From Euphorbia lathyris (lineage: Eukaryota; Streptophyta; Magnoliopsida; Malpighiales; Euphorbiaceae), in the NCBI RefSeq assembly GCF_963576675.1, contig NC_088910.1, forward strand, positions 108,156,807-108,220,806: a stretch of 64,000 bases of DNA, in the 5' to 3' direction. Made by a program: the position numbers and the translations under genes. Of the stretch, positions 46,691 to 58,827 are shown one piece after another (the stretch's first letter is position 1; every line of letters starts with the position of its first letter). The notes below the pieces were generated by a model. That model saw only the letters and a program-made list of their open reading frames with translations. It was not told where the DNA came from and ran no database searches.

Positions 46691-48158
46691 GAGCAATGAG
46701 GGGTAAATTTCATCAATAGTGTATAATCTTTGCCTTATTTCACATTTTGGTGTACAACTTTCAATTTGTCTCATTAATATGTACGAACTTATAGGTGACC
46801 TCCCACTTTGGTGTATGGACGGTTAAAATGACCGGTCAACGCCAGTCAATGCGCCACATCACCCTTTTTTCACCTCTCACATTTAAAAATGTGGGACCCC
46901 TAAAATTAAAATGTCTAAAATACCCTTATTACTTTACCTTACCCCTCCATCTCTTCATCTTCCTCCTTCCATTTCTTTCTCTCTCATCATTTAATAAAAT
47001 CTCCTTATCTTCTTCCTCATTTTCTCTCTCTACCGTATATTTTTTTTTGTCTCTCTACTTTCTTTGCATGAGTAATTTATTCTCTTTATTTCGTTGATTG
47101 TTTTTCATCATGGCAAAAAAAAAAAATCCCGTAGACCAAAAAATATTCTCAGGTTTTCCTTTGGATTTATGTAAGAACCTAGCAGATCTAATTGTAGAGG
47201 GAGTGAAAGGACAAAAAAAAATTATAAATTGAAAAAATAATTCCAAAACCTATTTTGCAACCCATTATTCATCCAGTATTCTAGATCCATCAATAAATGA
47301 ATTAGAAAATTAGAATATGGTAAAAAAATTAATAAAATTAGAATAGGTAGATGGGAACAATCTCCATTTTCACCAACCATTAATTACACCCTCTTCTTCC
47401 TATACCTCATAGTACAAAAACCTCACATTCTCTCTCATTTTCTATTCAAACGAAGAAATTCCGAAGCTTTTTGCAGTCGCCGCGAATATTATTTCTCTCA
47501 AACTTCATCGTTTCCGATGATTCTTTTGTGTGAAATGACACTGCATCTCTTCCTCTCTTTGGTCTTGGAGACTGATAGAGATCAGAAGTTTCATTTTCCC
47601 TCCAAATAAGGAATGTCTTTGATTAAGACCAAACATTTCGCAACCTACATGCTTCTGCAGCGAAACTCTCAATAGATTCATTGTGAATCTGAACTAAGGA
47701 TCTACGGTCGAAGAGTTCCATCGGAAAGAACCGTCTCTACAACGACCTCGCACAAGTGCCAATTGCCACTCCACAAAAAGTCTGCATCTTTGAGTTTACA
47801 TTTGAAATGGGTCGTTTCTAGTTGAATTTTGGATTTTGGGTTTTCATCATTTAATTAAGAATAAAAAAAAACACAGTAGAGAGAGAAAGAAAATGAGGAA
47901 AGAAAATAAAGATGTTTATTAAATAACAATATTTTAGATATTTTAATTTTAAGGGTTCCACATTTTTTAATGGAAGAGGTAAAAAAGGTGATGTGGCGCG
48001 TTGACTGGCGTTGACCGGTCATTTTAACCGGCCATATACCAAAGTGGAGGTCACCTATAAGTTCATACATATTAGCGATGCAAATTGAAGGTTGTACACC
48101 AAAGTGTAAAATAAAGCAAAGATTGTAAACCATTAATAATATTTACCCGAGCAGTGAG
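46691..48158. mobile_element. MULE-type (Mutator-like) element with long TIRs, non-autonomous
   Basis: The element spans 46701-48148 and is flanked by GAGCAATGAG (46691-46700) and GAGCAGTGAG (48149-48158), a 10-bp target duplication with one transition. The arms begin GGGTAAAT. They run about 46701-47050 on the left and 47858-48148 on the right, inverted, with an indel. Both contain GACCGGTCAACGCCAGTCAA (or a one-base variant). The 800-bp centre (47051-47857) shows no transposase or recognisable captured gene. Long TIRs with a 9-11-bp duplication point to Mutator-like elements. Confidence 0.85.
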
Positions 48159-51100
48159 CATATCTTGTAAGCTAAATCACTTAGCCATCAAGTTATGTTT
48201 CCCACACTGATTAAGATGGGTTATGTTTAACTTAGTTCCGTGTTTAGGGGAGCTTTAAGGCTATGAAGAAGTTGTCTTGTTAATAAGTTGAGCTACATAT
48301 TAAATAGCAATATCTGCAATTATAAAATTGAAAGTCATAATTAACTTATTAATTAGCATTTAGCATGCTAAAAAGTATGATGATATTCACATAAATTTGA
48401 CATCTAAACTAGATGTTCTTTCGAAATTCGAATGGGTAACAACCACAAGAACAAGAACAAGTATATATCACCTAAAAATGTTAGTTTGATGACATGTGAT
48501 ATCAACCACATGTAAATTAATTTCCTTTTAAGAACCGTTAGCAATTGCATGACGTCGTCCTTATATATAAGAGTTTGTGGCGACCACAAATTCATAGCTT
48601 ATCATTAAAACCCAAACTATTTATCACAATTTAGTACCCATTAAACTATACAAATATTACTTCGGATTGAATTAATTAATTTTAACATAATTTGTTTTCT
48701 TCTAATAAAACCATTTCTTATAATTGTCATCTATCTTACACGTATGGACGTGATGAGATTCTATGTTTTACTCTCTCCTCTCTCTTCCATTATAGGATCT
48801 TTTTAATTAGAAAAAAATAACCAACCAATAAACCTATTTTAAAAAATTCTTTCTTTCATTTTAATATCTATAATTAAGCCACTTGTATTATTAAGAATGA
48901 GTGTTGGGTTGGTTTGACTTGGGTCGGTTTTATCAAAATCAAAATTGAACCGAATAAATTTAATAGTTGAATATGTAACTAAAATTTATACATTTTGTAA
49001 CTTAACTGATACCTAATTAAAATTTATTAATACATTAAAAATAAAAATAAATATGAAAAAATAGTAGTATATTAGTCGTACATATATTAAATAACAAAAT
49101 AAATTTTATATATATATATAGAAAAATTTGATATCATTGATCTATTTGATTCAGCTGTTAACTAATACATGTTGTTGTAGTTAGTTGTTTGCAATTTTTA
49201 TTCACAGATCAATTATTAGTGTTTAGTATGGATATGTGTAATATACGAATTAATAAAAATAGTATAAATAACAAAATAATAATTAAAAATAATAATTTAT
49301 TGAAAGAATTAAAATCTTATTCTTTAAGCAATAATATTATAGATATACGAATAAGGTTAAAAAAATGTTTTGTAAAAATAAAAAAGATAATTTTATCGAC
49401 ATCAAATAAATTCAGACAGTTGTTTATGAAAAACTCAAAAACGTTATTTTTTTAGTTGAAAAAAGCTAAAATCTGTTGTTGGATAAATCTAACCGAACAT
49501 CATATTTCCTTAGGTTTTGAACGTTGCTCAAAAAAACTGAAACAAACATTCAGTTTGGGTTTACGTCCATTTTTTCTTCTGAAATAACAGAATCCATAAC
49601 ATATAACCAAAATATTTTTATTTTAAAACCCAACCGAAACAAAGTCTTTATGAGTTTTGGTTATAAGTTGTTTACAGATTTTGGTTACCCCTAAAAAGTA
49701 ATATTTAAGTAGAATTAGTTGAAGATTTTGGCTTTTGGAGATCCTGAAGGAATATTGGTGAATATTATTTAGTTGAATCTGATCCATTTGATACATCTTA
49801 ATTCTCTTAATCCAAACACATTATATATATAAAAATAGAATAAATTGCCTCGTCATGAGCCAACCAATTTATGAATTATGGAAATGGAAATTGACTCTAA
49901 AATAGTTAAATCTCGATCATGAGTCCAACTCCAATAAATAATAAATAATGAATTAGAACCGACCAATCAAAAGTCTTCGTTTAACACCTTTTTGCACCTA
50001 AACTAAACTTGTTTGTCAAGTCCTGCTTCCTAAATTAATTAGACTTAAAATGGAAAATTAAATAAAATAAATGGTGGAAATTTAATATTGTAGAAGGTGT
50101 CACGTGTTTCAATGATGGGCCATCCCATTATTGCATGGACTAACTCAAACCATTCACAAATTCTACTAAATTTTTGATTCATTTCTTTTTTAATAAAACT
50201 ATTTTCTTTTGAGGCAATTTTAAATAAAAGTAAGAAATAAGAGCTTTCCTTTTCTGAAGCCGTCCACTTTGTTGTATGCTAAATTACCTAATAATTCCTT
50301 TGTGTCCACAAACAAATATTAGCTCCAACTTTACTCAATTTCTTGTTTTTATAGCTCATTATAAAAATGCTTGGAAATACAAATTTGGCAGTGTTTTAAA
50401 TTTCCTCTAAGGAACAGAAAAGGATGACAATAAGTTATTGTGTCATTTTCCTATTTATTTATTTATTGTTGCTAGAAAATTGTAATTCTGAACTCTCAAT
50501 TTCAGAGCATTATACTTCATATATAATGTTGTTTTGGTATTCATAAATATTCCTGAATTTGAACTTGAGTGACACTACATACAAAATTTAAAAAGAATAT
50601 ATATATATAAAGTTATTCTGAGCTCAAATAACTTCCAATCATAATAATTTTGAATCAATTTTAATAAAATAAATCTTTTTTTTTCTTATAATACTGATGA
50701 ACATCTAACCTTTCAAATGAAAACTCATATATAATTCGAAATAGTGAAAAGGTGTTGGCACTCATTCTCGATATATATTATTATTATTATTATTATTATT
50801 ATTTATGGTTGTCTAATTTCGGCCTCCATATTCTTTTTCCGTTTCAACCCATTAATTAAAAGAATATATGTATCTACAGTACACATGTTAAGCTGGGAAT
50901 GAAAGTTTATGAGTTGACATAAATTAAATTTTTTTTTTTTTTATGATTGATTAGTTAAATTGGGTAAAAGCTAGAAGTGCAGGGGCTAAAAGAATAAATT
51001 TTATAAAAATATAAGAAAATAAAACGGGCCTTGTAGGCTTTATAGTCATAAAAGAGGTAGTGAGTGCAGTGTAAAGTTGAATGCAAAGCATAATTAGCTC

Positions 51101-52828
51101 GTGGGGAGAAAACAATAACCGCACGTGATATCAAACGTAATGGGTTTAAACCCAAGCTTTGTGCGCATTTGGGTTGGAGCATTAGAGTGCGATTATAATA
51201 GATGTAGCAATACATCTGATCTGATCCTATATTCAGTATGCGAAAACAGAAAGTGAAATAAATATTAAGTGGAATGCTCACCAAAAAAAACATAAGGGAT
51301 AAAACTTTACAAGATCCATAAAGACATTAAAACGACTATAAAGAGTAAAAATAACCATAAAAGGTATTAAAAACATAAAAGAACAAGAAATTATATACTT
51401 CTCATAAATCCAAATCCGTAGAAAAGCATCTGTAATCCAATCGTCATCATTTAAGTCATTCTGAACATTCGGATGTAAATCTTTTCTTTTGTTGCAACCA
51501 CGTAGATCCATTGATCCACGAACAAGATAAACCGTTTCCACTCGTGCTAAATTCAAAAAAGTATAAATGAACGAATAATAGAGAACTCATATAATTCAGA
51601 CAAATAAAGAGATCAGATGAATATATGAACACAAACTGAAAAGAAAAATAACAACAATAAAAAAAAACACAGCAAATCTAACCCTGTGGGAGGAGGAAGA
51701 AGGAAGACAAACTTCCCTCTTCCTCTTCAAAGTAGATCCATAGAATAAGAAAAGTAAAAGTTGTATATTAGATAGATGATGGGATTTTGAGAAAATACGG
51801 AAAAGCTATGAGAAGAAGATCAGAAAGGAGGTTTGACAGTTTTTTTGAAAACCTTATTATGAGTTAAATCCTATTTTATTCACTCAATCTATTACTATCA
51901 GACATATTATTAGTAATATCAGTGTATCATCAACATAGAGTAACAAATGAACAAAGTAACCATTTATAAGTTTTGTGAAATAAATATAACTATCAAATTG
52001 CCATTCGGCCCAATCATAAGAGAATCAAACTGTTTATATCACTGTCAACAAGATCGCTTTAATCTATATATTGATTTCTCCAACAAACAAACAACAAACA
52101 AACAAGTATGGTCTTCTTTGCATTCGATTTCCAAACCTTCAAATTGTTGCATAGAGCTGTCATTGTATGTATAGGAGTAATATTCAGGACAATATCTGGC
52201 AGCAAATAAATAAATCACTCATAATTACAAGGTAAATCTTTTCCTAATTTGAAACCCAATCTATATATTTGATATTCCCTGTATATCTCTCCCTATCATA
52301 ATATCTGTCTTGTTTTTTTTTTTTTTTTTAATTATGTTTCAAATTAGTTGTCCATATTACATATCAAGAAATTAACCATTTAATATATATTATTTTTCAA
52401 ATATATCTCTTTATTTGGATGTTGTTGGCAATAAAGAAATGGATTTATATTTAATAAATTTTTATGGTCCTGATATAACAACTTCTAATGACATTATTGG
52501 AAAAGATTAATAACCAGTTACATCAGAAAGCTACTAGCTGATTAATATAAGAAAGATCCATAAGCGAAAAGAAAGGACAAACATAAAATCTAGCAGCTTT
52601 AGCTAATATATGAGCAAGAATTAAGGTTGGTTTAACAATGAACAAAAACAATATTGAGATCATTGATAGAATTTGCAATGGCTTGGCAATATTTCATAAG
52701 ACTCCCAAATTCACTAAAATCTTCTTAAGGGTGGTTAATTGCATTGGCAACTGCCTGAGAGCCGGTCTCAGAATGACATTATGGATTTGCCTATTCAGCA
52801 GCCAGGGGAGAGCCTCTTTAACTCAAAG
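48159..52828. other. A+T-rich intergenic DNA, no gene seen
   Basis: No conserved domain is visible on either strand. It includes an ATT trinucleotide run (50776-50804) and a 14-T run (50928-50942). The segment about 50945-51840 shows a longish minus-strand open frame (51278-51556, contains DLRGCNKRKDLHPN), which I do not recognise. Confidence 0.5.
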
Positions 52829-52997
52829 TGATAATATTGGCAAATCAAAGTCGTGCCTTCTCATTCAATTAACAAGTATTTATACAGCAAAACAAATCCT
52901 AATCCTTCTCAAACTAGGTAATTACGCCTATATGCTCTAAGAGGAGTAATTACAAGATTATCCCTAAATTCCTATTTAGATACAGAATATATACACA
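52829..52997 (-). repeat. Probable short 3' LTR of copia D
   Basis: On the minus strand the purine-rich CTTGAGGGG (complement of 53003-53011) after pol is followed by TGTGTATATATTC. A TATA-like sequence (TATAAATA, complement of 52880-52887) and a CA end near 52829 give about 169 bp. Boundaries are tentative because the partner LTR is outside the window. Confidence 0.45.
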
Positions 52998-53002
52998 GTA
53001 AT

Positions 53003-53712
53003 ACCCCTCAAGTTGGAGCATGCAAATCACAAATGCCCAACTTGCTCAACAAAAATTCAAATTGTGCTTCTTTGTAAAAATATCTGCAAGCTGCACCTTT
53101 GTTGACACATACGAAGGATTAATGACACCATCTTGAATAGCATCCCGCACAAAGTGACAATCAGCTTCGATGTGCTTAGTCCGTTCATGAAAAACCGGAT
53201 TGTTGGCGATGTATAAGGCCGATTGGCTATCACACTTCAACCGCATATCCTTGTAGTGAGTAACACCCAACTCTTGTAAAAGCTGTTTAAGCCATTTCAA
53301 TTCACATGTAACTGTTGCCATCGACCTATACTCTGCCTCCGTGGACGAACGAGGAACCGTATGTTGTTTCTTGGTTTTCCATGAAACAAGGGAATAACCC
53401 AGCAAGACTAACCATCCTGTCAAAGAACGACAAGTAAGAGGACAACTCGCCCAATCAGAATCACACCAACCTTCAAGACTCAATTCACTATCGGAACGGA
53501 GAAGAATGTCGTGACCCGGACTCTTCTTTAAGTAACGAACAACACGCAAGGCCGCCTCCCAATGTTCTATCCTTGGTTGTTGCATGAATTGAGATAAAAT
53601 ATGCACAGAGTAAGCCAAATCGTGTCTAGTAACTGACAAGTAAATAAGACGCCCAACGAGCCGTCGATATTGAGCGACATCATGTAAAACCACACCCTTG
53701 GCCAAGGCTAAG
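53003..53712 (-). pseudogene. Copia D pol fragment: RT end and RNase H
   Basis: From 53712 downward: AQYRRLVGRLIYLSVTRHDL, ALRVVRYLKKSPG, WCDSDWASCP, SWKTKKQHTVPRSSTEAEYR, MRLKCDSQSALYIANNP and VQLADIFTKK. This is the connection and RNase H region of a Ty1/copia polyprotein. A frameshift near 53055-53065 disrupts the last 20 residues. It is cut at 53713 by the copia C LTR in the opposite orientation, so C inserted into D; the rest of D would lie beyond the right edge. Confidence 0.88.
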
Positions 53713-53851
53713 TGTTAGAGAATAATAATAGTTGAGGGAGTTATATTGTAATTAGCCTTAGGGCTTGGATTTTCCTAATTGTATAAATAGCTGATATTTA
53801 TCAGCAGCACATATATTGAAAATCCCTTTCTTCTTCTTTTTCTCTATTTCA
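53713..53851 (+). repeat. Copia C 5' LTR, about 139 bp
   Basis: It starts TGTTAGAGAATAATAATAG, has a TATA box (TATAAATA near 53785) and ends CTATTTCA just before the primer binding site. It is unusually short for a plant copia LTR but plausible for small-LTR lineages. Confidence 0.75.
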
Positions 53852-53857
53852 CTTATA

Positions 53858-53869
53858 TGGTATCAGAGC
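53858..53869 (+). promoter_or_regulatory. Copia C primer binding site
   Basis: TGGTATCAGAGC, 6 bp after the LTR end, complementary to initiator tRNA-Met. Confidence 0.88.
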
Positions 53870-53910
53870 AACAATGGCAGATCCTTTGATGCTCATCACT
53901 AAGATTTCTC

Positions 53911-56820
53911 ATGACTAGAAAGCGCAAATCGTATGTTGATGCGTTGAATTCCAGTCAGAATATAAGAGAATAAGATTTGAGTGAATCTGAAGGGAGATCT
54001 GAAAGTAGCGATTCCAATAACAATCACAATTCAGATTCCAGAGACGGAGAAGGCGATTCAACGATGAATTCAAACTCGAATTCATCAACTGTCAACAATA
54101 GCAATGATAATCCCAGACTTGTTATTGTTAGCACGATTTTGAATGGATCTAATTACATACCATGGTGGAGATCGATGTTGCTCGCTCTGAGCGCCAAACG
54201 CAAGTCAAATCATATTCTTCAAGATGAAGAACCAGCAGATAAGACCTCAGATGCATACAAGAAGTGGAAATGGGAGAACGATCTTGTTTTTTCCTGGATT
54301 ATAAATGCGATGTCCAGAGATTTAGCCGATGTGTTCTTGTACGCACCAACAGCCAGAAAATTATGGACGGAACTGGAGGAACGATATGGCGAGAGTAATG
54401 GACCATTGATTTTTCAATTGCGTCGAGAGATCTGTAGCTTGAATCAAGGAGGTATGTCTCTGGTTGATTTCTTCAATAAAATGAAACGAATGTGGGATGA
54501 ATATACTATTGTGAAGCCTCCAATTGCTTGTTCTTGTGAGGCAAGGAAATTAGTACAGGAACAGGTCCAGGAAGAGCAACTTATGCAATTGTTATCTGGA
54601 TTAAATCCAGAGTTTGATCATGTGAGAGATCAAATATTATTGATGGATCCTCTACCTCTAGTCAACAGAGCTTATTCGATGCTTATACGTATCGAAAAGC
54701 AGAGAAATCCTAATTCAATTGCTTCTATTCAAAATGATTTTGTGAATTTAACAACTGGAAATCGAAATTTCAGTAATAAAAAAACTGGAAATGTCAATCG
54801 TAATAATAATGGTGGCAATTACGGCAATCGGGGTAATAATGCTAATTCCTCGGTGAAAAGCAAGGAGGAGAAATTTTGTTCTTATTGCAGGAAAGGAGGA
54901 CATGAGAAGAGTGAGTGTTTCCGTATTAAAGGATATCCTGATTGGTTTAAAGGTCCAGCTCCAGTTAACCATCAGGCACATATGTCTCATGAGCAACAAG
55001 AGTTTTCTCCAGTAGATGATTTTGAAGAAGGTGAAGGAAGTTCTGCTAAGAAAGAATCTGTACAAGAACTAGTGCAGAGAGAAGTACAGAGGATACTAAA
55101 AGGGAAAACAACACAGGACTATCTTCCACAAGAGTTTTCAGCATTTGCAGGGGCATGTGCAGGTAACAGTTCTTGCTCAAGTTCTCTTAGCATTGATGAA
55201 TGGATAATTGATTCAGGAGCAACAACTCATATGACATATAATGCTGGTTTATTGAGGAATATGGTCAAATTAGATGTCCCTAAGAGAGTATTTTTACCAA
55301 CTGGTGAGGCTCAAATAGTCAGTCATCAAGGAGAAGTATTATTTGCTGAGAATTTCAAATTATTGAATGTGCTTTATGTTCCCAAATTCAAATACAATTT
55401 GATGTCAGTTAGTAAACTGCTATAAGATCAAGGTGTCTCAGTATGTTTTTGGACCACATATTGTATCTTGCAGGGCCGGAATTTTAATCAACGATTAGCA
55501 GTTGGAAGATTGAAGAGAGGGTTGTATTATCTTGCTAAAGATTCCTTTGATAGGAATGTAATTCAAAAAGTTGTAAGCCAAACTGATTTGTCTTTATCTG
55601 TTATAGACAATAATGTTGATATCGAATTATGACATAAACGTTTGGGGCATATCTCACAGGAGAAATTATCATATGTTTTTAATTTGCCTAAGAGTTCTAT
55701 TATTAGTTTTGCTGATTGTGATATCTGCTTAAGAGCTAAACAAATTAGAAATTCTTTTGGATTAATTTTCATTAAGACCTTGCAAGTGTTTGATCTGATT
55801 CATGTTGATTGTTGGGGGCCTTATAAACAAACATCTATTAGTGGTGATAGATATATATTGACTATAGTTGATGATTTTTCCTGTGTGATATGGACTATTT
55901 TATTCAAGCACAAAGACCAAGTGTCAAGCTTACTAGATGGTTTTATCACAATGGTAAATACTCAGTTTCATACTAAAGTCAAGACAGTTAGAAGTGATAA
56001 TGGGACTGAATTTGTTGGGCATTCAACACAGTTAGTGTTTGCAAAACATGGGATCACGCATCAGAAAACTTGTGTGTACACACCTCAGCAGAATGGGGTG
56101 GTAGAAAGGCGGCATAGAAGTCTGACTACTGTGGCGAGGGCATTACTCAAGCAAGGAGGATTGTCTGTCAAATTTTGGGGTGAAGCTATGTTATATGCCA
56201 CTACACTTCTCAATATCTATCCGACTAAGTTATTGCAGTGGAAATCTCCTCATTTTTTGTTATATAGAAAAGAACCAAGTTTGGCAGACTTGAAGATTTT
56301 TGGTTGCCAAGGATATGTGTTGAACAACAATCCTCGGAGAGGGAAATTTGATGACCGGTCGGAACAGTGTATCTATGTTGGGCTCTCAACTGGACAAAAC
56401 GGATGGAAGATGTATAACATGGCAACTCACTGTTTGTGTGTGTCCAGGGATGTTCATTTCAATGAGCATATTTTTGCTTATTTGTCTAACACTATTGTTT
56501 CAGTATATGATAGGCCCTTAACATCCCCAATGTTGTTTCAGTCTTTGCTTGATAATGATCAAGGTCTCACTGATACTGAAGCAAGCACCTCTTCATAGCC
56601 TTCACAACCTCCTGATCCTCTTCATAGTGCTCAAAATGATGATTATTCAGCAGAAAATACACCACAAATTCCTTCATCAGCAATTACCAGAAATGACTCA
56701 CCGACAACTAATCACAATATGCCAGTTGTTGAAAATGAAATTCCAGCAAGAAGATCTACCAGGGTCACTCAAAAACCTTCGTGGTTACAAGATTTTGTTG
56801 TCAATCAAGTGATTCATGAT
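53911..56820 (+). pseudogene. Copia C gag-pol, 5' two-thirds, four nonsense codons
   Basis: One frame from ATG 53911 encodes a UBN2-type gag (LNGSNYIPWWRSMLLAL), a zinc knuckle (CSYCRKGGHEKSEC), protease (WIIDSGATTHMT, intact DSG) and integrase (HKRLGH, CDIC, then IHVDCWGP, RSDNGTEF and VVERRHRS). Stops interrupt it at 53971 (TAA), 55423 (TAA), 55630 (TGA, where Trp precedes the HKRLGH zinc ligand) and 56596 (TAG). The TTG at 53977 is not needed as a start. The frame ends at 56820, where the Sirevirus B LTR is inserted; RT and RNase H lie outside the window. Confidence 0.88.
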
Positions 56821-58288
56821 TGTTGGTCCCGTGTGATTAGTTCCAAGGGGGGGTTGGGAACTAATGTAACTTTTTTCGCTTAATTATGCTGACTTAATCA
56901 ATTCTTTAAGTTACTTAACTTAGTTTAGGTCAGCACAACCGAGAGATGTAAGACAGCTTTAGTCAGATGCTGACTAGAACTGTTTTACTTGTGAGTTGGG
57001 AATTAACACTTGAGGTCAGCTCCCAACTCAGCACCAAGATCACTCAATGTCAGCTTTTACAATTTATATCCTGAGCAATTTAATCAAGAAACACATACAT
57101 ATATATATATTGAGAGAGAGAGTTAGAAATTACTCAGCAAACTTATCCTGGTTCGGCCTCTCCGCCTACGTACATTCCCCAGAATCCCTCCGGGATTTTT
57201 CAATCCAATACTGAGCTCTTTAAAGGTAGAGCACAACCCATTTACAAGGCAGTTGAATATGCAAGAATACCTTCCTCTATTCGTCTACTCAACTCCTACT
57301 GAGCGCTATAACCAAACACTCAGATTCTCTACCGCTGAGTACTAAAATCGAGTACTCAGCACCACTCTCTCAATTTTACAATTGATACAAACTTGTTCTT
57401 TCTAGATGAAGAACACTTTAGATGAATACAAATTCAATCTAGCTTTTACACAGAAATAGAAATTTGGTGTAAGATCTTCTTTCTTGTTTGAATATGCTTC
57501 GTATGTATGCTCTTTTTTTTTTGTATTTCGGCAAAGGATCCAAGAATTGTACTTGTCCTTTTATAGTTGATTCTGAAGCTCTAATCATTTGAATCCGGAA
57601 GTATCCGTTTGATTCAAATGGATCTATTGCGTCATTCCCTTGGTCAGCATTCAGAATTGCAGGCCAATCCTGCCGTCTGAAATTAGCAGGCGTCAGGCTT
57701 GTCTTCTTCCGGCAGGTTCGTCTTCTAGCGCCCGTTCGTCTTTTAGCTAACGGCCAGTTGACCCATGCATCTCGAAACTGTCTTTGTGTGTAATTCCAAA
57801 GCTTCTGTTATTGGTGCAGACAGTTGTCGAATCTTGTCTTTTAGCAAACAGATCAATCGCGCTGTCCTGACGAACACTCAGCTTGACTTTATTGACGTTG
57901 CTTTTGTTCTTTGTTTGTGAGTCATATTCATACTCAGCTTCCGTGGTCAGCTTCGTCTGCAAGCTTTAGTTAAGAGGAAGACTTCTCTTCTTTGATACTG
58001 AGTTGCGTTTCACTCAGCTTCTTTGGTCTGCTTCATCTTCAAGCGTTTGTTCTGAAGATGACTTTTCTTCTATTATGTTGAGTTGCACTCCACTCAGATT
58101 GTGCTGTGTTCTCATGCTGACTTCGTCCTGACTTAGTTTTATTTCTATTTTCGTTTATACTTATACTCAACATCGAACAAACATATTAGTACAATTAAAT
58201 CAAAGCACTTAAATTTAATTGCCCCTTAATCATGGATTAACTTAAATAATTTTGTCAAATCAAAATCATGTGGAAAGGTGTTTCAACA
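56821..58288 (-). repeat. Sirevirus B 3' LTR, 1468 bp
   Basis: The inverted sequence starts TGTTGAAACACCTTTCCAC (58288 downward) and ends GGGACCAACA (56821), with the poly-C run just inside. The polypurine tract lies at 58289-58302. It abuts copia C at 56820; the five bases there (ATGAT) are the presumed target duplication, and its partner is outside the window. Confidence 0.9.
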
Positions 58289-58302
58289 AACTCCCCCATT
58301 TT

Positions 58303-58827
58303 GATGTTGGCAAAATATTTAATTGTGGAACTCAGCATTGAGATTCCCCATGATTGAAATTCTTTTTATACTTCTAAAGTTACTCCTCCGTAAGGGTTGC
58401 ATCTATAGACTTAAATTAACTCTAAACCTTCTAAGATTTAATCGAGTAAAATTAAGACATGCCTATACTGACTTAGTTCAATTCTAGACCTTCCAAGATC
58501 TAATTCAGATGAGCCTAGGTCAGTTTTCAGAAGATTGTCAATGCTTGACACATATGTTTACTCAGTTTGATACATAGTCAGTTCAGATATCAGAGTTATG
58601 AAAAGATGTATCAGATCTAATGTGTACTGAGTATATTCCTTTTTAATTTTGTTTGTTTGTTCATTTAAGACAAATCAGCACAAAATACAACAAGTAAGTA
58701 AGCATCACATAAGATTTTTCAGTTTGAATAAAGGATGCATAAATATATATATATATATATATGGTCAGCATTAACAAAATAGAACACGCCAGATAAAACT
58801 ACAAGTCAAGCACTAAGACTAGTCAAT
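58303..58827 (-). other. Sirevirus B 3' untranslated region
   Basis: This is non-coding DNA between the env-like stop and the polypurine tract. It matches the corresponding region of copy A in parts (TAAGGGTTG near the PPT) and includes a short (TA)n run at about 58744-58763. Confidence 0.65.

Noticed and set aside
46795..47097. A 100-codon open frame and its mirror image at 47855-48133
   Set aside because: Both lie in the inverted arms of the MULE-like element and reflect arm similarity, with no domain.
52638..52940. A 100-codon open frame on the plus strand
   Set aside because: It overlaps the probable antisense LTR of copia D and has no recognisable domain.
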